NCBI GenBank assembly: GCA_002337385.1
Contig: DDFY01000005.1
Coordinates: 13,907 to 77,906 of the forward strand
Length of the DNA stretch: 64,000 nt
Direction of reading: 5' to 3'
Source of the DNA: Erythrobacter sp. UBA1916
GTDB taxonomy: Bacteria; Pseudomonadota; Alphaproteobacteria; Sphingomonadales; Sphingomonadaceae
Both the position numbers and the translations under genes were made by a program. The stretch's first letter is position 1; each line of letters begins with the position of its first letter. The notes under the pieces were generated by a model. It did no database searches, was not told the origin of the DNA, and saw only the letters and a list, made by a program, of their open reading frames with translations. Positions 32,031-40,100 of this stretch are shown one piece after another.

Positions 32031-33917
32031 CTATTCGGTTTCCACTTCGGGCAGATAGAGACGCTCGCCCTTCTCCTTGTAGAGCTCGCTCATCTCCTCC
32101 ATCCCCTTCAGCGCGGCCTGACGGCTCGCCTCGGCGGTGTCGGCGCCAGACTTCGTGGCTTCGAGGAAGCTGTCGGGATCGGAGTTCTGCTTCGAGGCGA
32201 AATCGCGCACTTCCTGGCTGATCTTCATCGAGCAGAACTTTGGCCCGCACATGGAGCAGAAATGCGCGGTCTTGGCGCCTTCTGCGGGCAGGGTCTGGTC
32301 GTGGAATTCCTCTGCCGTATCCGGATCGAGCGAGAGGTTGAACTGGTCGCGCCAGCGGAATTCGAAACGCGCCTTGCTCAATGCATCGTCGCGCACCTGC
32401 GCGGCCGGGTGGCCCTTGGCGAGATCCGCCGCGTGGGCCGCAAGCTTGTAGGTCACCACACCCACCTTCACGTCGTCGCGGTCGGGCAGGCCGAGGTGTT
32501 CCTTCGGCGTTACGTAGCAAAGCATCGCCGTGCCATACCAGCCGATCTGCGCCGCGCCGATGCCGCTGGTGATATGGTCATAGCCCGGCGCAATGTCGGT
32601 CACGAGCGGCCCGAGCGTGTAGAAGGGCGCTTCGCCGCACACTTCCAGCTGCTTCTCCATGTTCTCCTTGATCTTGTGCATGGGCACGTGGCCCGGCCCT
32701 TCGATCATCACCTGCACGTCTTCCTTCCACGCGCGGTGGGTCAGTTCGCCCAGCGTGTAGAGTTCGGAGAACTGCGCCTCGTCATTAGCATCGGCAATGG
32801 AGCCGGGGCGCAGGCCGTCACCCAGCGAATAGGCGATGTCATAGGCCTTCATGATCTCGGTGATCTCGTCGAACTTCTCGTACAGGAAGCTCTCCTTGTG
32901 ATGCGCGAGGCACCACTTGGCCATGATCGAGCCGCCGCGGCTGACGATACCGGTGACGCGCTTGGCGGCCATCGGCACATAAGGCAGGCGCACCCCGGCG
33001 TGGATCGTGAAGTAGTCGACGCCCTGTTCGGCCTGCTCGATCAGCGTATCGCGGAACACTTCCCAGGTCAGGTCCTCGGCAATGCCGCCGACCTTTTCGA
33101 GCGCCTGATAGATCGGCACGGTGCCAATCGGCACGGGGCTGTTGCGGATGATCCATTCGCGGGTGTCATGAATGTTGCGGCCTGTGCTCAGGTCCATCAC
33201 GGTGTCGGCGCCCCAGCGGATCGACCAGACCATCTTGTCGACTTCGCTCGCCACGTCGGAGGCGACGGCGGAGTTGCCGATATTGGCGTTGATCTTGACG
33301 AGGAAGTTGCGCCCGATCGCCATCGGCTCGGCTTCCGGGTGGTTGACGTTCGAGGGAATGATCGCCCGCCCGCGCGCCACTTCCTCGCGCACGAATTCGG
33401 GGGTGACATAGTCGGGGATCGCCGCGCCCCAGCTCTGCCCTTCGGGCCGCTGCTTCAACTGCGCGCGGCCGAGATTCTCGCGCTCGGCGACATATTCCAT
33501 CTCGGGGGTGATGATGCCGCGGCGGGCATAGTGCATCTGGCTGAGGTTCGCGCCCGGCTTGGCGCGCAAGGGGCGACGCAGCGCGGTGGGGAACGGGGGC
33601 ACACCACCCGACCGGTCAGGCCCGAGCTGGCCGTTATCTTCTGGCTTGATCTCGCGCGGGGCATATTCCTCGACATCGCCGCGCGCGAGCTGCCACTCAC
33701 GGCGCAGCGGCGGCAGGCCTGCCTGAATGTCGATGGTCGCAGCAGGGTCGGTATAGGGGCCGGAGGTGTCGTAGACGCGGATCGGCGGCTCGCCGCTGCT
33801 CGGCTCGAGGTCGATCTCGCGCATGGCGACCTTGAGCGGCCCGACATGAACCTTGCGGCTGCCACGAATGGGGCCGGTGGTCACACCGATCTCGAGCTTG
33901 CTGTTGACGTCGGCCAT
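32031..33917 (-). CDS. thiC: Phosphomethylpyrimidine synthase ThiC
   Basis: Radical-SAM enzyme that rebuilds AIR into the HMP-phosphate pyrimidine of thiamine. 628 residues with the family core (VKINANIGNSAV, TDIAPGYDHITSGIGAAQIGW, GPGHVPMH) and the C-terminal radical-cluster motif CSMCGPKFCSMK, which differs from the canonical CX3CX2C spacing but is the ThiC form (CX2CX4C). The N-terminal 100-residue extension of bacterial ThiC is present. A TPP riboswitch stands in its leader. Confidence 0.96.
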   Translation of the reverse strand: MADVNSKLEIGVTTGPIRGSRKVHVGPLKVAMREIDLEPSSGEPPIRVYDTSGPYTDPAATIDIQAGLPPLRREWQLARGDVEEYAPREIKPEDNGQLGPDRSGGVPPFPTALRRPLRAKPGANLSQMHYARRGIITPEMEYVAERENLGRAQLKQRPEGQSWGAAIPDYVTPEFVREEVARGRAIIPSNVNHPEAEPMAIGRNFLVKINANIGNSAVASDVASEVDKMVWSIRWGADTVMDLSTGRNIHDTREWIIRNSPVPIGTVPIYQALEKVGGIAEDLTWEVFRDTLIEQAEQGVDYFTIHAGVRLPYVPMAAKRVTGIVSRGGSIMAKWCLAHHKESFLYEKFDEITEIMKAYDIAYSLGDGLRPGSIADANDEAQFSELYTLGELTHRAWKEDVQVMIEGPGHVPMHKIKENMEKQLEVCGEAPFYTLGPLVTDIAPGYDHITSGIGAAQIGWYGTAMLCYVTPKEHLGLPDRDDVKVGVVTYKLAAHAADLAKGHPAAQVRDDALSKARFEFRWRDQFNLSLDPDTAEEFHDQTLPAEGAKTAHFCSMCGPKFCSMKISQEVRDFASKQNSDPDSFLEATKSGADTAEASRQAALKGMEEMSELYKEKGERLYLPEVETE

Positions 33918-33972
33918 GCATGTTCTCCTCGTTACCGGAGAAAAGGCCGCGCTTTTCTATAGTCAGAAAACC

Positions 33973-34080
33973 GCTCCCTCCCTCCGCCGGTCTTAACCGG
34001 ATCAGGTTCAGCGGGTCGGCGGCTCGTGCCGCCCTCTCAAGCACCGTGCCTGATACGATCAGGCAGCGCTCCCCCGGGGA
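33973..34080 (-). promoter_or_regulatory. TPP riboswitch (THI element) of thiC
   Basis: Read on the minus strand, the leader has the core pieces of a TPP aptamer in order: GGGGGAGC, then CTTGAGAGG, then GACCC, then TGAACCTGATCC, then TTAAGACCGGCGGAGGGA. Two hairpins fill the variable arms (GCCTGAT/ATCAGGC and GGCGGC/GCCGCC). It ends about 55 bases before the thiC ATG at 33917. TPP binding should reduce thiC expression; no T-run terminator is visible, so translational control is more likely. Confidence 0.92.
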
Positions 34081-34135
34081 TGCCCTTGCTATAGAGACTA
34101 TTCTGCCGCGAAGATAGAGACCTGTTTGCCCGGGG

Positions 34136-34537
34136 TCAGATGAGCCGGGCATAGGTGGCCGCGACCAGCAGAACACCGCAAGCGACCAAAGCATAGGCCC
34201 AGCCCCTGCCGCGCACGCCGACCAGACGCCGGGCCAGCGCCATCATGCGCTCACCCACCGCCACAAAGGCGAGCCCGGCGGCCACAATCGCCCCGCCCAG
34301 CGCGGTCACGACCATGGCCAGCGGATCGCCCACCTGCCACGGGTTGGCGAGATAGATCGCCGCGCCGACCAGCACGAACACGACACCGGTGAGGAAGCGC
34401 AGCCCCGGTGCGTGCTCCCATTCGGACAGCAGTTCGAGATAGAACCCGCGCACCCGCAGTTCGGCAAAGCCAAGCGCCAGAGCAAACAGGCCGGCAAAGA
34501 ATGCCAGACCGCCGGAAAGATCGGTAAATTGAGCCAT
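34136..34537 (-). CDS. Small integral membrane protein, four helices
   Basis: 133 residues with four hydrophobic segments (about 10-25, 47-65, 75-98, 112-130). The motif GFAELRVRGFYLELL in the first loop and YLANPWQVGD in the second look specific but I do not recognise a family. Upstream of the TPP-riboswitch gene on the same strand and separated from it by the leader. Confidence 0.65.
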   Translation of the reverse strand: MAQFTDLSGGLAFFAGLFALALGFAELRVRGFYLELLSEWEHAPGLRFLTGVVFVLVGAAIYLANPWQVGDPLAMVVTALGGAIVAAGLAFVAVGERMMALARRLVGVRGRGWAYALVACGVLLVAATYARLI

Positions 34538-34630
34538 AAGCGCCGATAACCCTGGCCGGGCGCAGGGTCTAGGCGGCGTGGACAAATTTGAGCGTCTGGG
34601 TTCGACGACATTGCGGACTAAGCATCGTCC

Positions 34631-35056
34631 TCAATCGGAAGAGATTGTAGCACCTTCCAGTGCGACAACATTGCATGTCCATAATCTACGTACATCGTCC
34701 TCAGGAATGACCGTTACGGTTCCCGTAATTTGGACTGTCGTGTCAGACTGAGGGATGGGACTCTCATTTGAAAGATAGATTGTGATGCACTTCGTCCAGT
34801 AATCGAAACCTTCTCCCCTTCTTTCTTGTTCGACATCCAAGTAGGCATCACGATCCTCCCATAACGCCCGCGTATCGGTGCCCCAAGTGAAGTAGCCCCG
34901 TACCCTGAGTGCTTTCCCCGTCAGTTCATCGGCTGCAGCAATAATTTGTATCGGTGATAGTGTGGCCCGGGAATAAGCCTCTGGCCCTTGCACAGTTGGG
35001 TTCGCGCAACCCGTTGCGGCGAGCATTAGCGAAAGAGCGAATGGTCGAATCCTCAT
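34631..35056 (-). CDS. Hypothetical lipoprotein in a low-GC patch
   Basis: About 141 residues from ATG 35056 (a TTG at 35077 with a GGAAG is an alternative start): signal peptide with lipobox AATGC, then a beta-rich domain with ALRVRGYFTWGTDTRAL and VQITGTVTVIPEDD, suggestive of an OB-like fold. Two cysteines (in KCITIY and WTCNVV). Not recognised. Codon use and base composition are clearly richer in A/T than all neighbours, which suggests recent transfer. Confidence 0.6.
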   Translation of the reverse strand: MRIRPFALSLMLAATGCANPTVQGPEAYSRATLSPIQIIAAADELTGKALRVRGYFTWGTDTRALWEDRDAYLDVEQERRGEGFDYWTKCITIYLSNESPIPQSDTTVQITGTVTVIPEDDVRRLWTCNVVALEGATISSD

Positions 35057-35181
35057 CGCAAACTGAGTAGCATTCAATTGTCAGCTTCCCACCCCAGCTT
35101 AGGTCGTTCCAATCTTTTCCGAATTCGTCCACGCAGTCTAGGGCACAAGGCCCGGATAGGCCCCATACTGCAAGCCACACC

Positions 35182-35817
35182 ATGACCGTTCTCTTCCGCC
35201 TTGATGCCGATGCTCGCAGCATCGCCCGCCAGTTCGGCGCTTACAGCGGCAACGACCCATGGGCGGGCGGCCATGTCGCGCCCGGTGGCTTTGCTCCGGT
35301 CATCACCGAGGGGCGCGAGTTCGTCGCTGGCCCCGGCGCAGCGCGGCAGACGCGGCGCATGGTGCCGCGCCTCTGGGGTGTGCCGCCACCACCCTCGGCA
35401 AGCTACAACGCGCGGTCCGTGCTCAGCGTCGCCAATCCCGACAGTCCGTTCTGGATCGGCAACCTGCGCAACCGCGAGTTCCGCTGCCTCGTGCCCGCCA
35501 CCAGCTTCATGGTCTGGGGATCGGGCACCGACTACGAAGGCCGCCGTCTGCGCCACTGGCTCGCGCCCGAAGGCGAACCGCTGTTCGCCTTTGCCGGGCT
35601 GTGGAAAGACAGCGAGGTGCCGAGTTTCGCGCTGCTCACCCGCCCGGCGACCGACGATCTGCGCGCGCTCGGCTGCGAGCGGATGCCGCTGGTGCTGCCG
35701 GGGCACGACAAGGCGCGCGACCTGTGGCTGCGCGGCGGGTGGGACCGGGCCAGCGCGCTGCTCGAAACCGATCCCGAAGCCGAATTGCGCGAGCTGCCCG
35801 CCCCCAGCCGCGCCTAG
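35182..35817 (+). CDS. SRAP (HMCES/YedK) family protein lacking catalytic residues
   Basis: 211 residues of the SOS-response-associated peptidase fold. The N-terminus MTVLFRLDADARSIARQFGA aligns with the MCNLYRL start of active SRAP proteins, but Cys2 is Thr2. Asn76 (SYNARS) is retained; the active-site Glu of GFYEW is Val111 (SFMVW), and the His before the RMP motif is Cys165 (GCERMP). Active SRAP crosslinks abasic sites through Cys2 and reverses this with the Glu and His. Loss of three of the four residues predicts a dead or repurposed protein. No better start exists that would restore Cys2. Confidence 0.85.
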   Translation: MTVLFRLDADARSIARQFGAYSGNDPWAGGHVAPGGFAPVITEGREFVAGPGAARQTRRMVPRLWGVPPPPSASYNARSVLSVANPDSPFWIGNLRNREFRCLVPATSFMVWGSGTDYEGRRLRHWLAPEGEPLFAFAGLWKDSEVPSFALLTRPATDDLRALGCERMPLVLPGHDKARDLWLRGGWDRASALLETDPEAELRELPAPSRA

Positions 35818-35892
35818 CGCCGCCATTGCCAGGCGCGCCCCTCGCGCTATGACCGGTGCTAACAGTTGAAACCAGTAATCGAGGACGACCCC

Positions 35893-37938
35893 ATGCTTTT
35901 GCGCCGCGCCGCCCTTCTCCTGTCGCTCCCGCTTGCCGCGGGCGTGGCCCTGCCCGCCAGCCTCGCCGCCCGGCCGATGACGCCGCAGGACGTCGCCCGC
36001 CTCGAATCCACCGCCGGCATGGCGATTTCCCGCGACGGCACGCACATCGCGTACACCACGCTCTCGCGCCCCGACGTCACCAAGGGCGAAGCTAACGGCG
36101 GCGCGCGGCAGGAACTGTTTCTGGCCGATGCCCCGCTGCAGGCGCGCGCATGGCTGCCCGAGGGGATGGAGGTCTCGCAAATCGGTTTCACTCCCGATGG
36201 CGCAATGATCACCTTCCTGTGGCGCGCCGATGGCGAAAAGCGCGCCTTGTGGGGCGTGCCGGTGAGCGGGGGGCCTTACCGCAAGCTCGCCGCAATCGAT
36301 GATGCCAGTGTCAAATCCTATGCCTTCGCGCCTTCGGGCAGCGAGGTCTATCTGATCGCTGCCGCCGAGAAGGATCACGAACGCGAGGCCGATGCCGACG
36401 CCGGGTTCAATTCGCGCGTCTACGAGGAAGAGCTGCCCTATTCGCGGGTGTTCGTGGCGGCCGTTGGCGATGAGGTCGACGCGGACCCGCGCCAGCTCAA
36501 TCTGCCGGGCGAGGTTTACAGCTTCGAGGTTGCGCCCAATGGCGAGTTCGCGGTCTTCACCTCGGCCCCCACCCCGCTGGTGGACGACCGATATACCGAG
36601 CTGCACGCCAATATCCTCAACCTTTACGACGACAGCGTCATCACCGTCGCCACCGAGGGCAAGCTCGGCGACATCGAAATCTCGCCCGATTCGCGCCAGC
36701 TCTCGATGATCGCGGCGGTCGATGAAAACGACCCGGCGGCGACCACGCTCTACCTCGTCGATGCGACCACCGGGGAGTTCACCGCGCTGAACGAAGGCGC
36801 GCCCGAGGCGGCGGTCGATGCCGAGTGGATGGCCGACGGACGGCTCGCCAGCGTGATCCACACCGGCGCACAGAGTCTGCTGCGCTACTATTCGGATAGC
36901 GGCGAGGCGCTCAGCACGGTCGATCCGGGCGAGCTGATCCTGACCGGGCTCGATCAGGGCGGCAACATCCTCATCGCCAAGGCCAATTCGCCCGCGCACC
37001 CGACAGAGCTGTTCGTCGCCTCGCGCAGCGGGTTCGAGCGCTGGACCGAGCACAACCCGTGGCTGTCGGAGATCGACTTCGGAGCCCAGCGCACGCTCAC
37101 CTATGCCGCGCGCGACGGACAGGTGATCGAGGGCATTCTGATCGAGCCGGTGGGAGAGCCTCCACTGGGCGGATCGCCGCTGATCCTCGACGTGCACGGC
37201 GGGCCAGAATCGCACGAGAGCAACGGCTGGGTGACCAGCTATTCCAGCCCCGGCCAAGTGGCGGCGGGCCAGGGCTATGCGGTGTTCCTGCCCAACTATC
37301 GCGGCTCGACCGGCTATGGCACGGCCTTCTCGAAGCAGCATCAGGGCGATGCCGCGGGCAAGGAGTTTGACGATCTGGTCGATGCCAAGAAGGCCCTGGT
37401 CGAGATGCTGGTGGCCGATGGCGACCGGGTCGGTGTGACCGGCGGCTCCTACGGCGGATATGCTACCGCCTGGAGCGCAACGCGCTATTCCGACGAGTTC
37501 GCGGCAGGCGTCATGTTCGTGGGCATTTCCGACCTTTTGTCCAAGCTCGGCACCACCGATATCCCGAACGAGGAGTTCCTCGTCCACGCCCGCGCGCAGC
37601 CCTGGGACGACTTCGCGTTCACGCTTGAGCGGAGCCCGATCACCTATGCCGGGCAGGCAGAAACGCCGCTGCTGATCATGCACGGCGAGGAAGACCCGCG
37701 GGTCAGCCCGACGCAGAGCCTCGAGCTTTATCGCAACATCAAGCTGCGCCAGCCCGATACGCCGCTGCGGCTGGTGTGGTATCCGGGCGAAGGCCACGGC
37801 AATGCGATGGCGGCATCGCGCTACGACTATAACCTGCGCATGATGGAATGGTTCGACACCTACCTGAAGAGCGGTGACCGCACGGCCCCCGTCCCCGCGC
37901 CCCGGCCCGATCTGATGATCGAGAAGGACGCGGAATAG
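35893..37938 (+). CDS. S9 family (prolyl oligopeptidase-type) peptidase, exported
   Basis: 681 residues with a signal peptide (ends near SLAARP), so periplasmic. N-terminal beta-propeller (about 30-420) with ISRDGTHIAYTT-type blades; C-terminal alpha/beta-hydrolase with GGSYGG (Ser519), HGEEDPRV (Asp601) and GEGHGN (His635), a complete triad. Related to acylaminoacyl-peptidase/DPP-type S9 enzymes. GAGGAC before ATG 35893 sets the start, not the TTG at 35866. Convergent with mipA over 16 bases. Confidence 0.92.
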   Translation: MLLRRAALLLSLPLAAGVALPASLAARPMTPQDVARLESTAGMAISRDGTHIAYTTLSRPDVTKGEANGGARQELFLADAPLQARAWLPEGMEVSQIGFTPDGAMITFLWRADGEKRALWGVPVSGGPYRKLAAIDDASVKSYAFAPSGSEVYLIAAAEKDHEREADADAGFNSRVYEEELPYSRVFVAAVGDEVDADPRQLNLPGEVYSFEVAPNGEFAVFTSAPTPLVDDRYTELHANILNLYDDSVITVATEGKLGDIEISPDSRQLSMIAAVDENDPAATTLYLVDATTGEFTALNEGAPEAAVDAEWMADGRLASVIHTGAQSLLRYYSDSGEALSTVDPGELILTGLDQGGNILIAKANSPAHPTELFVASRSGFERWTEHNPWLSEIDFGAQRTLTYAARDGQVIEGILIEPVGEPPLGGSPLILDVHGGPESHESNGWVTSYSSPGQVAAGQGYAVFLPNYRGSTGYGTAFSKQHQGDAAGKEFDDLVDAKKALVEMLVADGDRVGVTGGSYGGYATAWSATRYSDEFAAGVMFVGISDLLSKLGTTDIPNEEFLVHARAQPWDDFAFTLERSPITYAGQAETPLLIMHGEEDPRVSPTQSLELYRNIKLRQPDTPLRLVWYPGEGHGNAMAASRYDYNLRMMEWFDTYLKSGDRTAPVPAPRPDLMIEKDAE

Positions 37939-37954
37939 GGGCCGCGATCAAACC

Positions 37955-38824
37955 TCAGAAGGTGTAGCCGACCCCGAAGGCGCCGAAGAACTGGTCTTTC
38001 GAGCCGCGTACACTGGTGAAGGGCGATTCCGCCGCATCGCCCAGCACCCGCGAATAGCCGCCGACTACGATCAGCGCGAAGCCACCGTTGGTGAGGTCGC
38101 CATCGAGGTCAATACCCGTCAACAGCGTGACCCCCGCGCGGGTGAAGCCGCCACCCGAAGGCTGGAACGCGGGCAATTCGCCGCCGGTCGCCAAGCTCTG
38201 CGCGGGGCTGACGGCGAAATAGTAGTCCTGGAACTTGGCGTCGGCATATTCGGTCGAGACCGACAGGCTGGCCGCCATGCCGCGGCTAAGCGGGGTGAAA
38301 TAGGTGACCGAGGGGCTGAGCACGAAGCCCTTGTGTGCGCCGTTGATGTCCCAGGCCGCATCGGTGCTGACCGTCAGGCTGTCGTAGGGATTCAACACCT
38401 TGTTGAAGGTCACACCCGCCGTGGGGCCGACCTCGATCGCCTTGTTGAGCTTGCCGAGACTGGCGACCACTTCATCCTTGATCTGGGTATTGCGGTTGGC
38501 ACGCAGCCGCGCCGCCACCCCAAGGTCGAAATCGACACCGTCGCCAGAATTGGAGACGAAATCGAGCGCCAGCCCGCCGCCGCGCGGAGAGATACCCACC
38601 CCGCCCAGCGAGCCCTGCACAATTGGCAGCGGCGTGAACACGTAGTCGTCCGAGCCAAGGTAGCTCGGGTTCACCGCCACGCCCACGCCCACCGAGAGAT
38701 AGTCGCCGGAATAGACGCTATTGCTCATGTCTACCGGCTCCTCGCCTCCCTGGGCATTGGCAGCGGCAGGCGCCAAAGTGGCAGCGGCAAGCGCGAGGCC
38801 GGCCTTAATCGAATAACTGGACAT
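37955..38824 (-). CDS. MipA/OmpV family outer membrane protein
   Basis: 289 residues with signal peptide (ends near ANAQGG) and a beta-barrel rhythm of alternating hydrophobic strands, closing with GAFGVGYTF, a C-terminal aromatic typical of outer-membrane barrels. MipA/OmpV signs: NPSYLGSDDYVFTPLP and SGDYLSVGVGV. Proposed roles are scaffolding peptidoglycan enzymes or porin-like uptake. Divergent from crtY across 79 bases, so the two share a control region. Confidence 0.85.
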   Translation of the reverse strand: MSSYSIKAGLALAAATLAPAAANAQGGEEPVDMSNSVYSGDYLSVGVGVAVNPSYLGSDDYVFTPLPIVQGSLGGVGISPRGGGLALDFVSNSGDGVDFDLGVAARLRANRNTQIKDEVVASLGKLNKAIEVGPTAGVTFNKVLNPYDSLTVSTDAAWDINGAHKGFVLSPSVTYFTPLSRGMAASLSVSTEYADAKFQDYYFAVSPAQSLATGGELPAFQPSGGGFTRAGVTLLTGIDLDGDLTNGGFALIVVGGYSRVLGDAAESPFTSVRGSKDQFFGAFGVGYTF

Positions 38825-38903
38825 AAAGGAACTCCCCGATTTCAGGTAAAATGTTCGGCGCATCGAGTTGGTTCCGCAAGAGCTATCCGCTATCGTAAGT
38901 TCC

Positions 38904-40100
38904 ATGACCGGGCAGACCTGCGATATGGCCATTGTTGGCGGCGGGCTGGCCGGGGGGCTGATTGCGCTCGCTGTGACGCAGGCGCGGCCCGACCTGTCGC
39001 TGCGGCTGATCGAGGCCGGCGCGCAATTGGGCGGCAATCACCGCTGGAGCTGGTTTGCCAGCGATCTTCCCGCAGGCGGTGAGGCGCTGCTCGCACCCTT
39101 CCGCACGACCGAATGGGATGCGGGCTACGATGTGCGTTTCCCCAAGCATAGCCGCCATCTGTCCAGCCGCTATTGCTCGCTCGCGAGCGAGGACTTCGCC
39201 GCCGTGCTGACCTGCGACCTTCCCGCAGAAGCGATCCTGACCGAGACCGAAGTGACCAAGCTCGACGCTAGCGGCGTTACGCTCGGCGATGGCACCCGCA
39301 TCGAGGCGCGCGCGGTGATCGACTGTCGCGGCTTTGCCCCCACCGCGACGCTGTCTGGCGGGTGGCAGGTGTTCATGGGGCGGCAGATGCGCCTCGCCCG
39401 CCCGCATGGCCTCACCGCGCCGGTGATTATGGATGCCACGGTCGCGCAGCTGGGGGGCTACCGCTTCGTCTATGTCCTGCCGCTCAGTGCGCACGAGGTC
39501 TTTATTGAAGACACCTACTATCAGGACAGCCCCGCGCTTGACCATGCCGCCCTCAGCGCGCGGCTGGACGACTATGCGCTGGCGCAAGGCTGGGAAGGCC
39601 AGGTCCTCAGCAGCGAAACGGGCGTGCTGCCGGTGATAACCGGGGGCGACTTCGCCGCCTTCAGGGCCGAGCGACAGATTGCGGGCGTGGCCATGGCGGG
39701 CGCGCGGGGCGGTTTCGTCCACCCACTGACCAGCTACACCCTGCCCTTCGCGGTCGCCACTGCGCTGGCCGTGGCCGCCGATGCCCAGCTTCCGGGCGAC
39801 CAGCTGGCCGCAAGGCTCGAAGCCAGAGCGCAAGAGCACTGGCGCGCGATGGGCTTCTATCGCCTGCTCGGGCGCATGCTGTTCGGCGCCGCGCGGCCCG
39901 AGGAACGTTACCGCGTGTTCGAACGCTTCTACCGCCTGTCCGAAACCCTGATCGAGCGCTTCTATGCCGGGCGTTCAACCCTGGCCGATCGTGCAAGAGT
40001 GCTTGCGGGCAAGCCACCTGTTCCCATATCTCGGGCTATCGCGGCCCTGACACGCCCTGCCCCGCCATTGCTGGCACCCGAACACAAGGACGATCAATGA
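38904..40100 (+). CDS. crtY: Lycopene beta-cyclase CrtY
   Basis: Forms beta-ionone rings from lycopene. 398 residues; dinucleotide-binding IVGGGLAGGLIALA (about 9-22), GNHRWSWF shortly after, and the family's RQMRLARPHGL, YVLPLSAHEVFIEDTYY and ARGGFVHPLTSYTLPFAV in the second half. ATG 38904 is preferred; the frame is open a little further up. Overlaps crtI by four bases (ATGA). Confidence 0.94.
   Translation: MTGQTCDMAIVGGGLAGGLIALAVTQARPDLSLRLIEAGAQLGGNHRWSWFASDLPAGGEALLAPFRTTEWDAGYDVRFPKHSRHLSSRYCSLASEDFAAVLTCDLPAEAILTETEVTKLDASGVTLGDGTRIEARAVIDCRGFAPTATLSGGWQVFMGRQMRLARPHGLTAPVIMDATVAQLGGYRFVYVLPLSAHEVFIEDTYYQDSPALDHAALSARLDDYALAQGWEGQVLSSETGVLPVITGGDFAAFRAERQIAGVAMAGARGGFVHPLTSYTLPFAVATALAVAADAQLPGDQLAARLEARAQEHWRAMGFYRLLGRMLFGAARPEERYRVFERFYRLSETLIERFYAGRSTLADRARVLAGKPPVPISRAIAALTRPAPPLLAPEHKDDQ

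Noticed and set aside
32262..33962. 566-residue frame on the plus strand opposite thiC
   Set aside because: Antisense shadow of a highly conserved gene; His/Gly/Arg-rich with no domain.
35074..37797. 907-residue open frame on the minus strand opposite the S9 peptidase gene
   Set aside because: It is a high-GC antisense shadow. The opposite frame has signal peptide, propeller and a complete Ser-Asp-His triad, while this one has no recognised domain and an Arg/Gly-rich composition.
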